DNA from: Plumapathes pennacea
Lineage: Eukaryota; Cnidaria; Anthozoa; Antipatharia; Myriopathidae
Direction: 5' to 3'
NCBI GenBank assembly: GCA_964036295.1
Contig: OZ038473.1
Coordinates: 2,635,501 to 2,699,500 of the forward strand
Length of the DNA: 64,000 nt
Shown: in pieces, positions 1 through 12,583 of the stretch
Numbering within the stretch: position 1 is the stretch's first letter
Layout: every line of letters starts with the position of its first letter
Made by a program: the position numbers and the translations under genes
Notes under the pieces: generated by a model
The model's input: only the letters and a program-made list of their open reading frames with translations
Told to the model about the DNA's origin: nothing
Databases searched by the model: none

Positions 1-3000
1 AAATTGACGGAAGATACATTCCAAGGATTTTCTTTTTAGGTAAGACTTGGACATTTGTTTTCTAAGACTTAAAACTTGGACTACCCCATGCAACCATTGC
101 GAGCACGCGCCAACCGTTGAATTTTCTCTCTTCATGCACTCTTTCTACAGATATATATCGTTTGCATGCATTTTATATCTCTTGATCAGATGGATGCCAA
201 TTCTCGCTCAGCTCATACGTAGAATGTGTGTTATGAACTCAAAAGAGGTCCGACCAACACTGTTGTTGCGATTTTGTTTTTGTTTCAGGTCCCGAAGGAG
301 GAGTTATGAAACATATTTACAATAAAGATGGGCGACACAAGGAAACAAAATTCTACTATGGAAAGACGTCAGAAAGTAAGACTGACAATGTATATTTGCA
401 ACTATTTTCTTATTTCAATATAGCTGCCGTTTTACGAGTTTCTTACGTCACCATTTTAGTTACATGACAGTTGCTATGTTTTTGCGGACTTTCCGTTGAA
501 CAGCCACAAGTTGAGACACTGTTTCTACTTCGTTCCCTTTGCTCATTGATCCCCATTTTAATTTTCTAAGTAAAATATCAGTTCCCTGTGGAACCTGGCA
601 GTTTTAGGCGGTTCAACATTTGAAAGGAAAGGAGAGGGTATTAGATTTCAGAAATAATTACGATATTGATTTGGAGTGTCTCAACAGGTATTGTCCAAGA
701 TAGTAGTTGTCTTTGCTACCATATGTACTGAGTCTATCATTCTTAGTACCACTATACAGTCTCTCTAGGCTTTTTGGTTCAGATTTCTGATCTTTCTCTG
801 TCGTTCTGGTTTCTCGAAGTGTCTCCAATGTCTCTATATATCTTATTCCTCCTCCTTTGGTTATACTCAGTTGCAGATAGCATGCGCTTGGTGATCAAAG
901 AGAGTGTCAAAGACTTTGATGAAGCTGACTTAGAGCCAGCAGAGGAGGAGAATAAATCCACAGAAAGACAAAAGAGCGAGCTGGCAAGAGGTTACTGTCT
1001 TAACTGACTCAACAAACCTGAATCAGTAATAGTGACAGAAATCATGTTAACAATAGCGAGAAGTTAGTATGTAGTCATTTACAAGCAAAAGGAGAAATAA
1101 TAGTGACAGAATGTATTTGCTATAGTGGTTGTAATTAGTGGTAAGGGGCCAATAAGTGCGGTAGAAGTTCTAAAAATGTCCAGGAAAAGAAACGGCCAAC
1201 GACCCAGGTGTATTTGTTGCAGGGTTTGGTGATTACATAAATTGGAAAACATACGAAGATGGTTTGAGGGATGCCAAGGAGGAGTAAGTACCATGTTCAT
1301 TTTGATCGAACCTGACTGTTGTTAAAATCGTATGAGCATTAAAGTGCACATAAGCCTTCAGAGGATACATTTTTATACGGAATTAGGAAGTAATCTAAGC
1401 AACTTATGCCCAAAAGAAAGCCTTTCCGAAGCGTTCTTATATTTTTTTCACGCGTTTGAAATCGAAAATATAAAATTCAGACCGCGCAATGTAAGAGACT
1501 GGGACCTGTGACGTCAGAGGAGTGGCGCGTTTCGGCTCGGCACCTCTTCATAGCTCTTATTTATCAGGTTTGTGTACGTTTTTCTCGCTGTTTACCCGTG
1601 TTTTTGGACTCGTACGGCAATGGCGAGCTCTAGAAGCGATGAAGAAAGCGGTATATCTGATATCTGAACTATATTACATTGATTCCACGTGTATACTGTA
1701 CGATATCCACTATGAAGTCCAACCCGTGCGCTGACAGGAGCTACTTGCTGACCAAGAATGGCATGAAGCGTAACAGAAAGGAAAAGGAGGGAAAAGAACA
1801 AGAACCATAACACTGCAAGATCGCTCGGAAGAACATTTTGGAGCCAGTAGTTGGTAAGCGTAAAATATGTCCGAGTTTTGCATTTGTTTACGTGGTACAT
1901 CTGTAATTGCTTCTCTGTGTTTTACTCATATTTTAGGTGTTCGTGTGGGAATTGCAATGTTGATGTGCTACGGCAGCATCGGCATTCACAAGCATTGAGA
2001 TTCTGCGGATGCCTCACGATAACTCTCGCTCGGGATTTCGACTGAGAGCAGTTGCGTAACTCGTCACGGCAGTTGACCACGGTCAGTTATATTTGACTTC
2101 GAGAGAGAGCGGCTCTTCTGAAAACTCCTGGAATGTACAAAAACAGTCATTCTAAACTAGACAATAAAGTATTACACTTTAATTGCGGTTTGTGGCGCCC
2201 TTCTTCACCGTTTGGAGGATTTTGCTTTCGCCGCGGTGGATCAACAGGCGACTGTCAACAGTCAGAACGACTCCTTTCGGAGTTTGCCAAAAATTTCCAA
2301 CTTCTGCGGCCGTCGTCTAACTTCGGCGATGTGGAAACCAAGTTGTTTGAGTAAATATGTGCCACAAATCCGGCACACGGTCGACTATAGCCCTAGAAAA
2401 ATCTAGCCGAAAAACCATCTTTCGCTCGGTTTCAAACATGAATTGCAGTGTCGCAGTGTTGACCTTATCGACCATAAACCTCCGGCGAACGCGATGATTT
2501 GCTCATTTGATATTCGATACCTACGATAGAAAAGGTAACAAACTTCCCACAGCTGAATATATTTTGGATTAAATATAATTACTTATTACTACCCGTCGAC
2601 AAATTGTGGGACCCGACGATTACTCGGTCAATCTTTCCCCTTCTTATCAACTTTGTACTGCAATACCGAGATTGTCCTTTACCAGGTCCAAGTCGAGATT
2701 GTGCAATTCGTTATTGTCAATTCCATGCAATGTCAAAATCATCTGGTTTGAAATAAGCTGAGCAGAACCGGAATTGATCGTCAGCTCCCATTTCACACGT
2801 TTGGCCTTGACAAACTGGACCATTTCTCTTTCGCTTCCTCGCTTCACCTCTTTGGTCATTCGGAAACTGAATCATATAAAATGCGAATCCTTGCTTATGA
2901 TCTGGCTCCAAGGAGCAGCCTCCAACAACACATCTATAAGGCATTTCGGAGTAAAACCGGTGAAAACTCTGTTCGGACGAGTCGAGACGCCACTCCTCTG

Positions 3001-5993
3001 ACGTCACAGCCCAGGCCCTTGATCAATCATCTTACGCGGACAAATCTAAACCGGAAGTCAAAATGGCACTTTTTCGCATGTTTACCGGGCGAAAAAAAAT
3101 ATAAGAACGCTTCGGAAGGGCTTTCTTTTGGGCATAAGTTGCTTAGATTACTTCCTAATTTCGTATAAAAATGTATCCTCTGAAGGCTTATGTGCACTTT
3201 AAGACACAGACATCACGGGATTGCTTTGAAGAATCAATTATACTATGCAGAACTGCAGAAAATTAAAAGGAAGTCAACATTTGTATAACTTCTGAGTCTC
3301 AATTTGATGTAGTAAGCTTTTTCTACCCACGTTAGTGACAAGATGATGGTATTGATCATTCACAAGACATGGTGTGGATCATGCAAAGGTGATTATAATC
3401 TGTATTGCATTATGGGATATTCTTACATATGGGATATGCTTACACGTGTAGTACGTGTGCAATGCATACTGGGATACCCATGCAGTGCCTCCTGGGATAT
3501 ATGTTTTCATTTTTCTGTGCCTCAACCATCTATGCCTCAAACAATTCCTCTACAGATTTATTATCCCCAGTATTATTCATAAATAAAGCGTCATAAATAA
3601 ATATCCAACTTGAACAAACTGATTCAAATGAAACATAACTCACACTTGCTTACTCTTTTCTTACTGTGAACAGCACTTAAGCCCAAGCTTGCGAGCCACA
3701 AGGAGTTCGAGGAAATGAGCGAAAACTTTGTCATGGTAAACACGGAAGACGACGAAGAACCAAAGGGAAGCCAGTTTATCATCGACGGAGAGTACGTGCC
3801 AAGAATCCTGTTCTTGGGTAAGGAGTTCATAACTGCAACAGTAAATTAAAATTCAGTTTAGTCCTGGCGTCGTGAACTAATATGAAACATTCCTCGCATT
3901 CCAGACTCCAATGGCAAAGTCGACAAAAGTATCTGGAACGAGGGGACAAAACACCCGCATGTCAAGTATTACTATGCAAACGGTCAAGAAAGTAAGTACT
4001 TTTGGCTACTACATTTTTATGACATCGACATCACGACACGGTGATTATAGATAGATTAAAGACTCGACGATTATAAATTTTTGATTAACTATTCTGATCG
4101 TTTTGTTTCCCAGTTGTGAACGCAATGAAGAGGGCTCTGGTGAAGAAACAAACAGGAAAACTACCGCAAGGTATAAATTTTCTATTTGTTGAGTTACATT
4201 ATGAGTAACTAACTTATGTTTTGTAAAATTTGTCAATTTACATGGCATAACTAATACTGGCCGAGTACTCATGGGAACTTTTTATATATAAAGTGCTACT
4301 CTGACTTCATGCATAAAAGAGAGACTACTTATATGAGTTCGTTGCCTCAGTTTGCAATATAAAAGAGAAAGGAATAATTTAAAAAACAAGAAACTGCAAT
4401 GAATGCCAATATGATATTAAAGAGGGTCTAGATGGGGTTTACTGTTAAGTGTTATGGGCCTGAATTTTTTACTGTTAAGTGTTATGAAGCCAAAAAAATT
4501 GATGTTAATGTATTATGTAAAAAAAAATACAGTTAAATAAATATTAAATAAAACAAAACAAGAGGGCCTAAATGGGGTTTACTGTTAAGTGTTATGGGCC
4601 TGAATTTGTTACTGTTAAGTGTTAAGCAGACCCCCCGCCCCCCCCCCTCCCCCCCCCCCCCCCCCATCTAGGCCCTCATAAAAGGAACAACAATATTGTG
4701 GTGTTGACGGGTTGAAATATTGCGTTAACATTATAAGATTTGCCGCACTCACTTCTTCTAATTAAACGTTAAGCCAATACAGAGGAGGCCAAGGAAGCCA
4801 AGCAAGAAGACAAAGAGAGTAAAGATCCTTGGTGGAAACGTTCGGAGGAAGCTAAAGAAGGAAAAGGCAGAGGTAACAATCATGGGGAAAACAATATAAA
4901 GTATACTATATTTCGGTCAAAAAAACGTATTTCCGCGGCGTCGACAGCATATGGCAACTAAATCAAATCGATACTACTCGATGCAACCTTAAAGCGGTCT
5001 CACGCTCATAACTCAGTGACTGCATTGTTTCAACAGGATTCGGTGATCACATCAAATGGATGACGTACAGCGAAGCAGTCAAAGAGTCAAAGACCAGGTA
5101 CTCAGTTATGCTCACCAATAGCAGTAAATGTAAAATTAATAGCAGCAGTAAAGATAACAACACGAACAAGCTCAAGTCTATCACCTTGTAAACAAGGATT
5201 TCTTAGCAAATATTCATCGGTTTGACTGAAAATCACTGTGAAGAGCTGACATGCATAGGTGCCATGAGGCAACAAATACAGGTTCTCCCAACCTTTTAAG
5301 AAGAAAACGTATGAGTGACGTAGCGAGAATTGATAGTTTAATCAGTTGTCATCTGAGAAAGGTATCAAAAGTCAATTTCTCCATACTTTATGATATATCT
5401 CTGGTGGGAGAATGAAAGAGAAAATTGAACTTGATCACTCTTTAGAGTGAAAGGGTTAAGGACTATCTACAGTTATGTTTGACTACGTGTTTTTAATTTC
5501 ATCATCCTCCTTAGCAACAAGATGATGATGTTGATAATTCACAAGACGTGGTGTACATCTTGCAAGGGTAGGTGAATCTGGCTAAGAAAACCCTCAGAAA
5601 TGACAAACTGTATATTTAGTTTCTCACTTTGATTTTCCCCATCTGCTGCTTTCTGCACTGAGTAGGTCAATCTTACACGATACATCAATCTCGCGTCCAT
5701 CGCATGCACGTGGTATTCACACTCAAGTGTTTCTTAATTTATTCTTCTTGCAGCTTTAAAGCCAAAATTGGCCGATCACAAAGAGTTTGGGGAGCTTTCT
5801 AAACAGTTCGTTATGGTGAATGTTGAAGACGACGAAGAACCCAAAGGAGATCAGTTTAAAGTGGACGGTAGCTACGTGCCTCGCATATTTTTCATTGGTG
5901 AGTGGATGGTTCTTCTGAAAAATTGATTAGTGTATTAATCGATTGCCAGTCAGTCATTCAATCAGCCAATAAACCAACCAATCAATAAGTCTG

Positions 5994-6033
<40 letters not shown>

Positions 6034-9000
6034 CCAATTAACTCATCAATCAATCAATCAATCAATCAATTAATCAACCAAATAACTCATCAATCAATCA
6101 GTTAGTCAGTCAATCGGTTAATAAATCACTTGGTCAATCTTTAGTCAATCAATCAATTAGTTTAGTGGTTTCTCACTTGTTACAAAATTGTTGTGTTTTA
6201 AATGCGGAAATTATAATTTGCCACTATTTCTGATATCAGACCCCAAAGGAGAAGTGCAAAACGATCTTTGGAACGAGAACACCAAGTATCCTCACGTGAA
6301 GTATTACTATCATGCTGCTGACGAGTGTACGTATTGAAGCGACTTAACTTACAACCTCTTTTGTTCGTGACTATTATTTGAATTAGCCAAGAGTTAGTCA
6401 GAGGATTCACACGTATTGTTTACTTAAGTGGTCAACTTACTTACTTACCTACTTAATTTACTCAACACATAACTGTAACGAGTTTCTCTGCTAATCTCAA
6501 GATGATGTGACGTGTTTCAATAAATATATTCTAGCATTCTATCTATACGGTTATCTATGGAAGCTCAAATGATATAAGCCTCCGGCTTCTTTTTTGAGCT
6601 CCCTCACCACACAATAATACAATAACACAAAATAATACAAAGAAAAATATATCAATACGTATATGTACATATTAATTTAGTAATATAACTGCGTGTGGAA
6701 ACAAAAATAAAAAATAATAAAAAATAAATAAAATATTGACATTTCACAAAATTCTTTAATTCAAAAGTTATAGATTTAATCATCCGCGGTCCAGGCACAT
6801 TCCAACAAAATCTATTCGGTCTTTCCACTTGGCCTGAATGCTTCAATATTATTTCTAGTGGTCGATGTAATGAAGAAAGCTCTGAAAACAACGGAGTTGC
6901 CAGTGTCCGACAATGGTACGTATAGTTTAAAAATGCTGTGCGCATGTGATTAATGCTATTTGTGCACGTGATTAATGCTCTTGACGTACGTGATTCTAAC
7001 AAGAAAGGGACCGACAATTTTAGGGTTTGGATCTCACATCCAGTGGATGACGTTTGACAGCGGATTGAAAGAGGCCAAGGAAAAGTAAGTCGATAATCTC
7101 AGTTATTTCATGCTGAAAGAAAATGCAAATAAGTGCATAACCTCAACTCTCACTTCCTCAAGATTATTTGTGTTCTCTTCGTAATAGTAAATACGGAGTT
7201 CTTAAAGTTAGTGTATTTTCTATTTTCTGAAAATGGACAAACTACTCGACGTTGGTAGCAATTACAAAGTTGGAGTTTTCAGGCCTCTTTAGTCAGCAAG
7301 TGCAAGTCAGTCTAACTTGTTAAACCTGTTTGTCTTACAGGAAAAAACCTGTTATGCTTGTGTTGCACAAGAGTTGGTGCCAGCTCAGTCAAGGTACGCA
7401 TGCGTGGAATTATTTCTCCCGGGTTTTCTTCAGCTGCTTCCTTGCTAACGTGCAAAGTGCACTCTACCTGTCTGCCTGCGTGCTTGATCTAAAGCCCTCG
7501 CCAAACGAGGTGCAAGTCAATGCAAGTCGATGCAAGTTTTCAAACTTGCGCGGACTTGCGTTTCGTTTGGCCACCAACTTGCACGGACTTGCATCGACTT
7601 GTAGTGACTTGCATGGAATTTGAACATGTTCAAATTTTCATGCAAGTCGACGCAAGTTTTTCACCTAATACAGCAAAGAGCGCGTTAGCAAAGGCAAGTC
7701 TAAATCAAAAAAATCAAAAGTAAAAGCCTCCTCATTAAGTCCCAGCTCAAGAGAGACTTTTTACTCGGTTTCTGACTCAGAACCGTCTAAAAAAGAAAAG
7801 GTTTTTACAAAACTTGCATGAGCTTGCATCGACTTGCGTCTCGTTTGGCCACCTTTTGCAAGTCGATGCAAATTTTTTTGTCGTGTCGAACTTGCATCGA
7901 CTTGCATCTCCTTTGGCCAGGGCTTAACTGACAGGACGCTCTTCTAAACTGCAGCCATGAAACCCAAGTTTGCCGAGTCAAAGGAAATTGGAGATCTTAG
8001 TAAGACATTCGTCATGATCAATCTCGAGGTATGCATAACTAATATATTTGCTTTGTTTGTATGATTTGTTTAGTCAGAATAGGAAAAATATGTATTCATC
8101 TGTACACCCATTTTCCTCTTTTTTTGTTTGTTTGTTTGTTTGCTTGTTTTGTTTCTTGGAACAGAGTGCAACTATATTGTCTGTATCCTTTATTTATCTA
8201 TATTTCTTTAGGATGACCAAATTCCAAATGACAGCAAGTATGCCCCAGACGGCTCTTATGTTCCACGAATTCTTTTCCTGGGTAAGTTATGTCATTTCTA
8301 GGAAACAATTGAATGCGTTAACTGAACACAAAGAATCGTCACTACTAACTGTTTCTTTTTTCTATGAACAGACTCCACTGGTGATGTGAATAAGGAAATA
8401 ATAAACGAAGACTCCGATTTGAAGGACTCAAAGTTCTATTATCACAAAGCAGAAGAAAGTAAGATATGGAAATGCCTCTACATATATCAAAATGTCTGTA
8501 TATTCCTTTGTCTGTCGATAGGTCTGACAGTCCAGCTGTTTTATTGTCATTTCAGTTGTAAAAGCAATGAAAAAAGCAGTACATGAAGAAACTAACCTAG
8601 ACAGAGGTAAGTTTGATTTCTAATAGTCCTCCCAACACCACCCTATTTTCAAACTAAAACACAAAAAACTGGCTTGCGGGAAACGTTTTGGACATCTAAG
8701 AAGGAAGCTAAAATGTACGGTTCATAGTCAAATGGAGCTGATGTAACAACTAAAATTCCAATCTGTTTCCTTTTGTCGTTTGAAGGATTTGGTAAAGATA
8801 TCAACTGGATGACATACGAACAGGGATTGAAAGAAGCAAAAACCAGGTAACGTGATTTTTTAAAATGATATATTCCCTGTAAAGATTGCCACGGTCTATT
8901 ATTAATCACATAACTCTTTCAGCAAAAAGCCAATGATGCTGATAATACACAAGAGTTGGTGCGGCGCTTGTAAAGGTAATGCTGTCATAATTGCACTCTT

Positions 9001-12000
9001 AAGTATCTAAGTAATATAGAGAATTGGTTCTTATTATATACATACTGAGACATACTCACGAAAAAGCCATATCGTAAAATTTCGTACGCAAATGAGTTCT
9101 AGCCAATGAGAGGCCGCGAACGACGCTTTTCACACGTGAAAAAAATCGTTCGTCCAATCACAAGCTGCGAACGACGATTTTTCACTACTTTTAAAGGGTT
9201 TCCCGGTCCCATCATAAATGTCTCAGTATGTATATAATAAACAGAAAACATCATGGAAAGTGCTTTGTACAGTTTTTATTCACTCGTTGTTTCGTATCAT
9301 AAAACTCACTCGCTTGCAAAGCCTCGCTCGTTCGTTTTATGATACTTCACAACTCGTGAATAAAAACCGTACGCGCGCACTTTCCATGAAGTAATCTCTA
9401 TATACTGTACTTTTGTTTTCATTCTCACTACAGCCCTGAAGCCGGACATATCAGAGTCAAAAAGGATCCAGAAATTGAGCAAGGAATTTATCATGGTCAA
9501 CGTAGAGGTAACTGAAAGATAAATTGTACCATTCCATGCTCCGTAATTACAGACAGACTGTACAATGTATGTATTATTTATGGCTACAGTGTGTGTTCAT
9601 TTGTTGTCGGGATTTGTACAGTCCAGTTCTGAGAACGTGTTACTGGTAATTTAGAAGTTTCTTGTTGAAAGTATTGTGGTTATTCTTCTAACAGGATGAC
9701 GAGGAACCACATGACCCCCAGTTTGATGTGGATGGAAAATATTATCCAAGAATCTTTTTCTTGGGTCAGTATCAAGCATGATTTTATGCAACTAATGGCT
9801 TAATTTTTCCTGACAAGATTTCAGTATCAAAGGAAAATATAACTGAAGTTAGCAAACACCTAGGCTGTCAAACAAAACCTGTAGGTTTTACCATTCGAAA
9901 TGAAGCGAGTACATTTTAACAGCAGTGTCAAATTATACCTAAAGGAGTGACCACTCAAATGAAAGTTCTCAATGACTACATTCTAAGAACTATGTTAACG
10001 ATGTCGTTGAACAGAATTACATATATTTTTCATAGCACAGTGGGTTGGTAATTTAATGTTGAAGTTTTCTTATCGTTTTTCTACACAGATTCCGAAGGAA
10101 AAGTCCAAAATGACTTGCACAACACTGATCTTCAGTATCTCAAGTTCAAGTACACATATGCAGATCCTGATCTCCGTAAGTTCTAATGCAAAAGTATCAG
10201 TGACATTCTTGAGTCGGCCATGACGTACTTACTGATACATTTTTGCACAGTTGAGGAAGCGATGGAAAAAGCAATCGAGAAGTTGAAGCCACAGTCAAGC
10301 TTGGACAGAGGTACGCTAGGATTGTGTCATTTTCTTGGGCTTTTTAATGGTTTGACCAGTCATTGGCCAAGGCGTGGTTGTCCAAGCGAAAACAGTTCCC
10401 CTATTAGAGTCCTATTTTAATTTTTTTTTGTACAATTTTCTCTATGCGTACCAAATGATGTATTCTTGGCTCAGTTGCAGAGGACGCGATGGAAAAAGAA
10501 ACCGAGGAGGTGAAGCCAAAATCAAACCTGGACAGAGGTACGATCCCATTATGTAATTTTGTTCGTTGTTTCTAAACTAATTCGACCAGATAAAAAGATG
10601 CAAAAAATGTCCTAGGCCTCAAAAAATATATCAAAATCAAGTGCGCACAAAAACCTAAATATAAAAATTGTATATGCTAATAAGGTCCACACAGATACAC
10701 TCTTACATCATGCCATCGTCGATCATGCAGGTTTGGGAAAGAACATCGATTGGAAAACTTTAGAGGAAGGCCAAAAAATAGCTGCAGAAAGGTGAGGCAT
10801 GGTTGAAAAACTTCATAAAGCTACATAGGTATATTTCAAACATTATTCTTGGCAGAAATACGCCAATTTAAGACAGCAATCATCATATTTTTGTGAAGTT
10901 GTTTTACTCATCAAAAGTATTTGTTCTTCTATAGTTGGAAGCCACTCATGTTGATTATTCACAAAAGCTGGTGCTCAGCTTGTAAGAGTAAGTAATACAC
11001 AATAGTAGGTTGTACTGCAATACGAATATTTGCGAATAAATGTTGTTCGTGCTGCATACGGAACAGTAAAATTAATGTCTAACTCTGTTTTTGACTTTAG
11101 CGTTCAAGCCCAAGTTTGCTGAAAGTCAGAAGATAGTCGACATGAGCAAAAATCTTGTCATGGTCAACGTCGAGGTAACGACCGACAAAGAGAAATATGA
11201 AAATATATAACTTAAAGGACCTCTCAGCCAATTCGATATCATTTACAGCTAGAAATGTGTTATGAAGTGGAGAGAGAGAATTCCTTGAAAATAGGCAGAC
11301 AAAAAAATAAAGAATATTAGCGAGTTCAGAAACAGGTTCTTATGTGCAGTAAAGTCCCTCTTAGCGAGCACCCCTTTGAGACGGACACCTCTCTAAGACA
11401 GACACCTGTGGTCCCTGCCGTTTCTTCAGTCATTTACTCTAACTGAACTTTCTAGAAGACGGACACCTCTTTAAAACGGACAGTAACTCTTAGAGAAAGT
11501 TGACTGTATTTGTAACATCTTTGTATTGTTTCCAAGGATGAATTTGACCCTACTGACGAAAAGAAATACGAGTTGGACGGAGCATATGTCCCCAGAATTA
11601 TATTTATAGGTAAGCAAGGTTCTTTGCATTTCAGTGGCATATGCAGGTGTCGAGTTGACCGTATAAATATATAAGAAAGCTATGAGTTATGTATGTCAAG
11701 ACTGGTTGTTAGTAGCATTATCTCAAATATAAGATGCGGCTTAATCCTCTGCGCTAATATGATGACGGCTATGATACAAATATAATGGCGAGTTGAGTAG
11801 ACGCGGAATGTTGCTTAGGCTGATTTATGCTGCATGCAAGGCTAATATTTGCGCAATAAGAAAGGAAAGGGACGCTAAAGCTCATAATATTCGTTTTTTG
11901 AACTTTGTCTAACTTGTTTACTCTTCTCCCAAATATGTTCTTACCAACAGGCCCAACCGGTCAAATTATGAAAGACATTTCAAATTCGGGAACAATTTAC

Positions 12001-12474
12001 AAGGAAAACAAATACTACTACTGGGAGCCTAACTCAGGTAAGACAGAGGATAGGACAAAGTTACTGTGATGTCACGCGCAGACAAAGTTACTACGATGTC
12101 ACGCACAGACAAAGCTACTACGATGTCACGCACAGACAAAGTAACTACGATGTCACGCACAGACAAAGTTACTACGATGTCACGCACAGGACAAAGTTAC
12201 TGTTGATGTCGTGCACAGGGCAAAGTTCCTGTGATGTTACGCACAGGTTAACATGTATCTCGCTCCTAGCCCCAAAACCTGTGAAATTTCTGGTGAAAAA
12301 ACGAGTAAAGAGGTCATTCCAATAAAATAGGAGCATTATGAAACAGGGCACTTAGATTGAACCTAGCTAATGGTCTCTTTTTTCCATTTAATCGTAATAG
12401 TGATTAAGTCCATGGAGAAGGCGGTGGACAGGGTGAAAGTGATGTCGAAGCCACAGAAGAAGGACGAACTTTAA
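1..12474 (+). CDS. TXNDC12-like: Multi-domain TXNDC12/ERp18-like thioredoxin protein with KDEL tail (5' partial)
   Basis: Predicted ER-luminal thiol-disulfide protein; the 5' end lies before the window. Exons: 1-39, 289-375, 871-990, 1223-1283, 3336-3388, 3674-3817, 3905-3991, 4114-4170, 4783-4872, 5037-5097, 5515-5567, 5754-5897, 6240-6326, 6859-6915, 7024-7084, 7341-7393, 7955-8028, 8212-8281, 8372-8458, 8556-8606, 8786-8846, 8923-8975, 9434-9507, 9695-9764, 10089-10175, 10251-10310, 10475-10537, 10731-10791, 10935-10987, 11101-11174, 11537-11609, 11951-12037, 12401-12474. They join into one open frame of 807 residues. The end of one domain and five whole domains are seen. Each domain starts GFG(D/S/K)xIxW (GLGKNIDW in the fifth), then has an active site in IHK(S/T)WCxxC, then ALKPK..., VPRI(L/F)F and a KYYY-type end, as in TXNDC12 (ERp18). 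Active sites in order: WCGSC, WCTSC, WCQLS (second Cys lost), WCGAC, WCSAC. The protein ends KDEL, the ER retrieval signal. TXNDC12 itself has one domain, so this is a several-fold expansion. Family is sure; client proteins are unknown. Confidence 0.88.
1343..3198. mobile_element. Kolobok-like DNA transposon in an intron, TTAA-flanked
   Basis: A 1.86-kb insertion in the intron between the exons at 1223-1283 and 3336-3388. The first about 190 bases (1343-1535) return as the reverse complement at the other end (about 3000-3198), with ends AGTGCACATAAGCC and GGCTTATGTGCACT. Single TTAA tetranucleotides flank it at 1339-1342 and 3199-3202. It encodes a THAP-like zinc finger on the minus strand. 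TTAA target duplications plus a THAP protein are the hallmark of the Kolobok superfamily. No full transposase frame remains, so it is a non-autonomous or decayed copy. Confidence 0.75.
2717..2944 (-). pseudogene. Decayed THAP-domain gene of the Kolobok-like element
   Basis: Reading from the ATG at 2944 on the minus strand the protein begins [11 protein letters not shown] and continues for about 75 residues to a stop. The C-x4-C pair, a central FP, and a late [11 protein letters not shown] segment follow the layout of a THAP zinc finger (C2CH; normally CSxHF then a D and F). The fourth zinc ligand, normally His, is Tyr here, and the usual central Trp is not seen. No transposase core follows. 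THAP domains bind transposon ends or promoter DNA. The missing ligand suggests it no longer folds around zinc. Confidence 0.6.
4423..4678. mobile_element. Short inverted-repeat element with internal duplication and poly-C
   Basis: Starts GAGGGTCTAGATGGGG and ends CCCCATCTAGGCCCTC, near-perfect inverted repeats. Inside, the segment GGGGTTTACTGTTAAGTG recurs at about 4434 and 4572, and a long C tract lies at 4631-4665. It sits in the intron between exons 4114-4170 and 4783-4872. Family not identified. Confidence 0.5.
5956..6160. repeat. (AATC)n microsatellite
   Basis: Repeats of ATCA/AATC, cleanest at 5995-6069 and decaying to both sides, in the intron between exons 5754-5897 and 6240-6326. 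No sign of function. Confidence 0.9.
7490..7926. mobile_element. MITE with multiple internal GCAAGTCGATGCAAG palindromes
   Basis: The ends TAAAGCCCTCGCCAAACGAG and the complement of CTCCTTTGGCCAGGGCTTAA match. Inside, GCAAGTC(G/A)ATGCAAG and its complement recur many times near both ends. It lies in the intron between exons 7341-7393 and 7955-8028 of the poly-TXNDC12 gene. No coding capacity. Confidence 0.65.
9041..9389. mobile_element. Composite of two palindromic MITE modules
   Basis: Module A (9041-9230) begins CATACTGAGACAT and ends ATGTCTCAGTATG. Module B (9251-9389) begins TCATGGAAAGTGC and ends GCACTTTCCATGA. The pair, with the same junction sequence, recurs in reverse orientation at 57061-57423, so the two modules move or spread as one unit. 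Intronic between exons 8923-8975 and 9434-9507. Confidence 0.7.
11346..11511. mobile_element. Tc1/pogo-type MITE
   Basis: Ends resemble CAGTAAAGTCCCTCTTAG and the complement of CTAAGAG...CAACTTTCTC with terminal CAGT. The body has the degenerate AGACGGACACCTCT repeats common in pogo/Tigger-like MITEs. Intronic. The family call rests only on the ends. Confidence 0.45.
12050..12247. repeat. 27-bp tandem repeat, about seven copies
   Basis: Unit GACAAAGTTACTACGATGTC followed by ACGCACA, repeated about seven times with drift at the ends. It lies in the last intron of the poly-TXNDC12 gene. Each unit holds GATGTCACGC. Confidence 0.85.
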
Positions 12475-12577
12475 ACTGGAATGGAGCTGAGCGAATTACT
12501 TCTCCAGTACATCAGATAGAATAGTCAGGATTCACTTAGTCCAGCTTTGTAACGTTTTGAATTTCAGCTTGCTTATT

Positions 12578-12583
12578 AATAAA
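12578..12583 (+). terminator. Polyadenylation signal of the poly-TXNDC12 gene
   Basis: AATAAA lies 104 bases after the KDEL stop codon, followed by T-rich sequence. It is the first canonical signal downstream. Confidence 0.6.

Noticed and set aside
1592..2406. Several short frames inside the Kolobok-like element
   Set aside because: None shows a transposase motif or splice structure; the element is probably internally deleted.
7330..7623. 97-residue frame starting in the exon at 7341
   Set aside because: Beyond the donor at 7394 it runs into intron and the MITE at 7490; the in-frame exon joins to 7955 instead.
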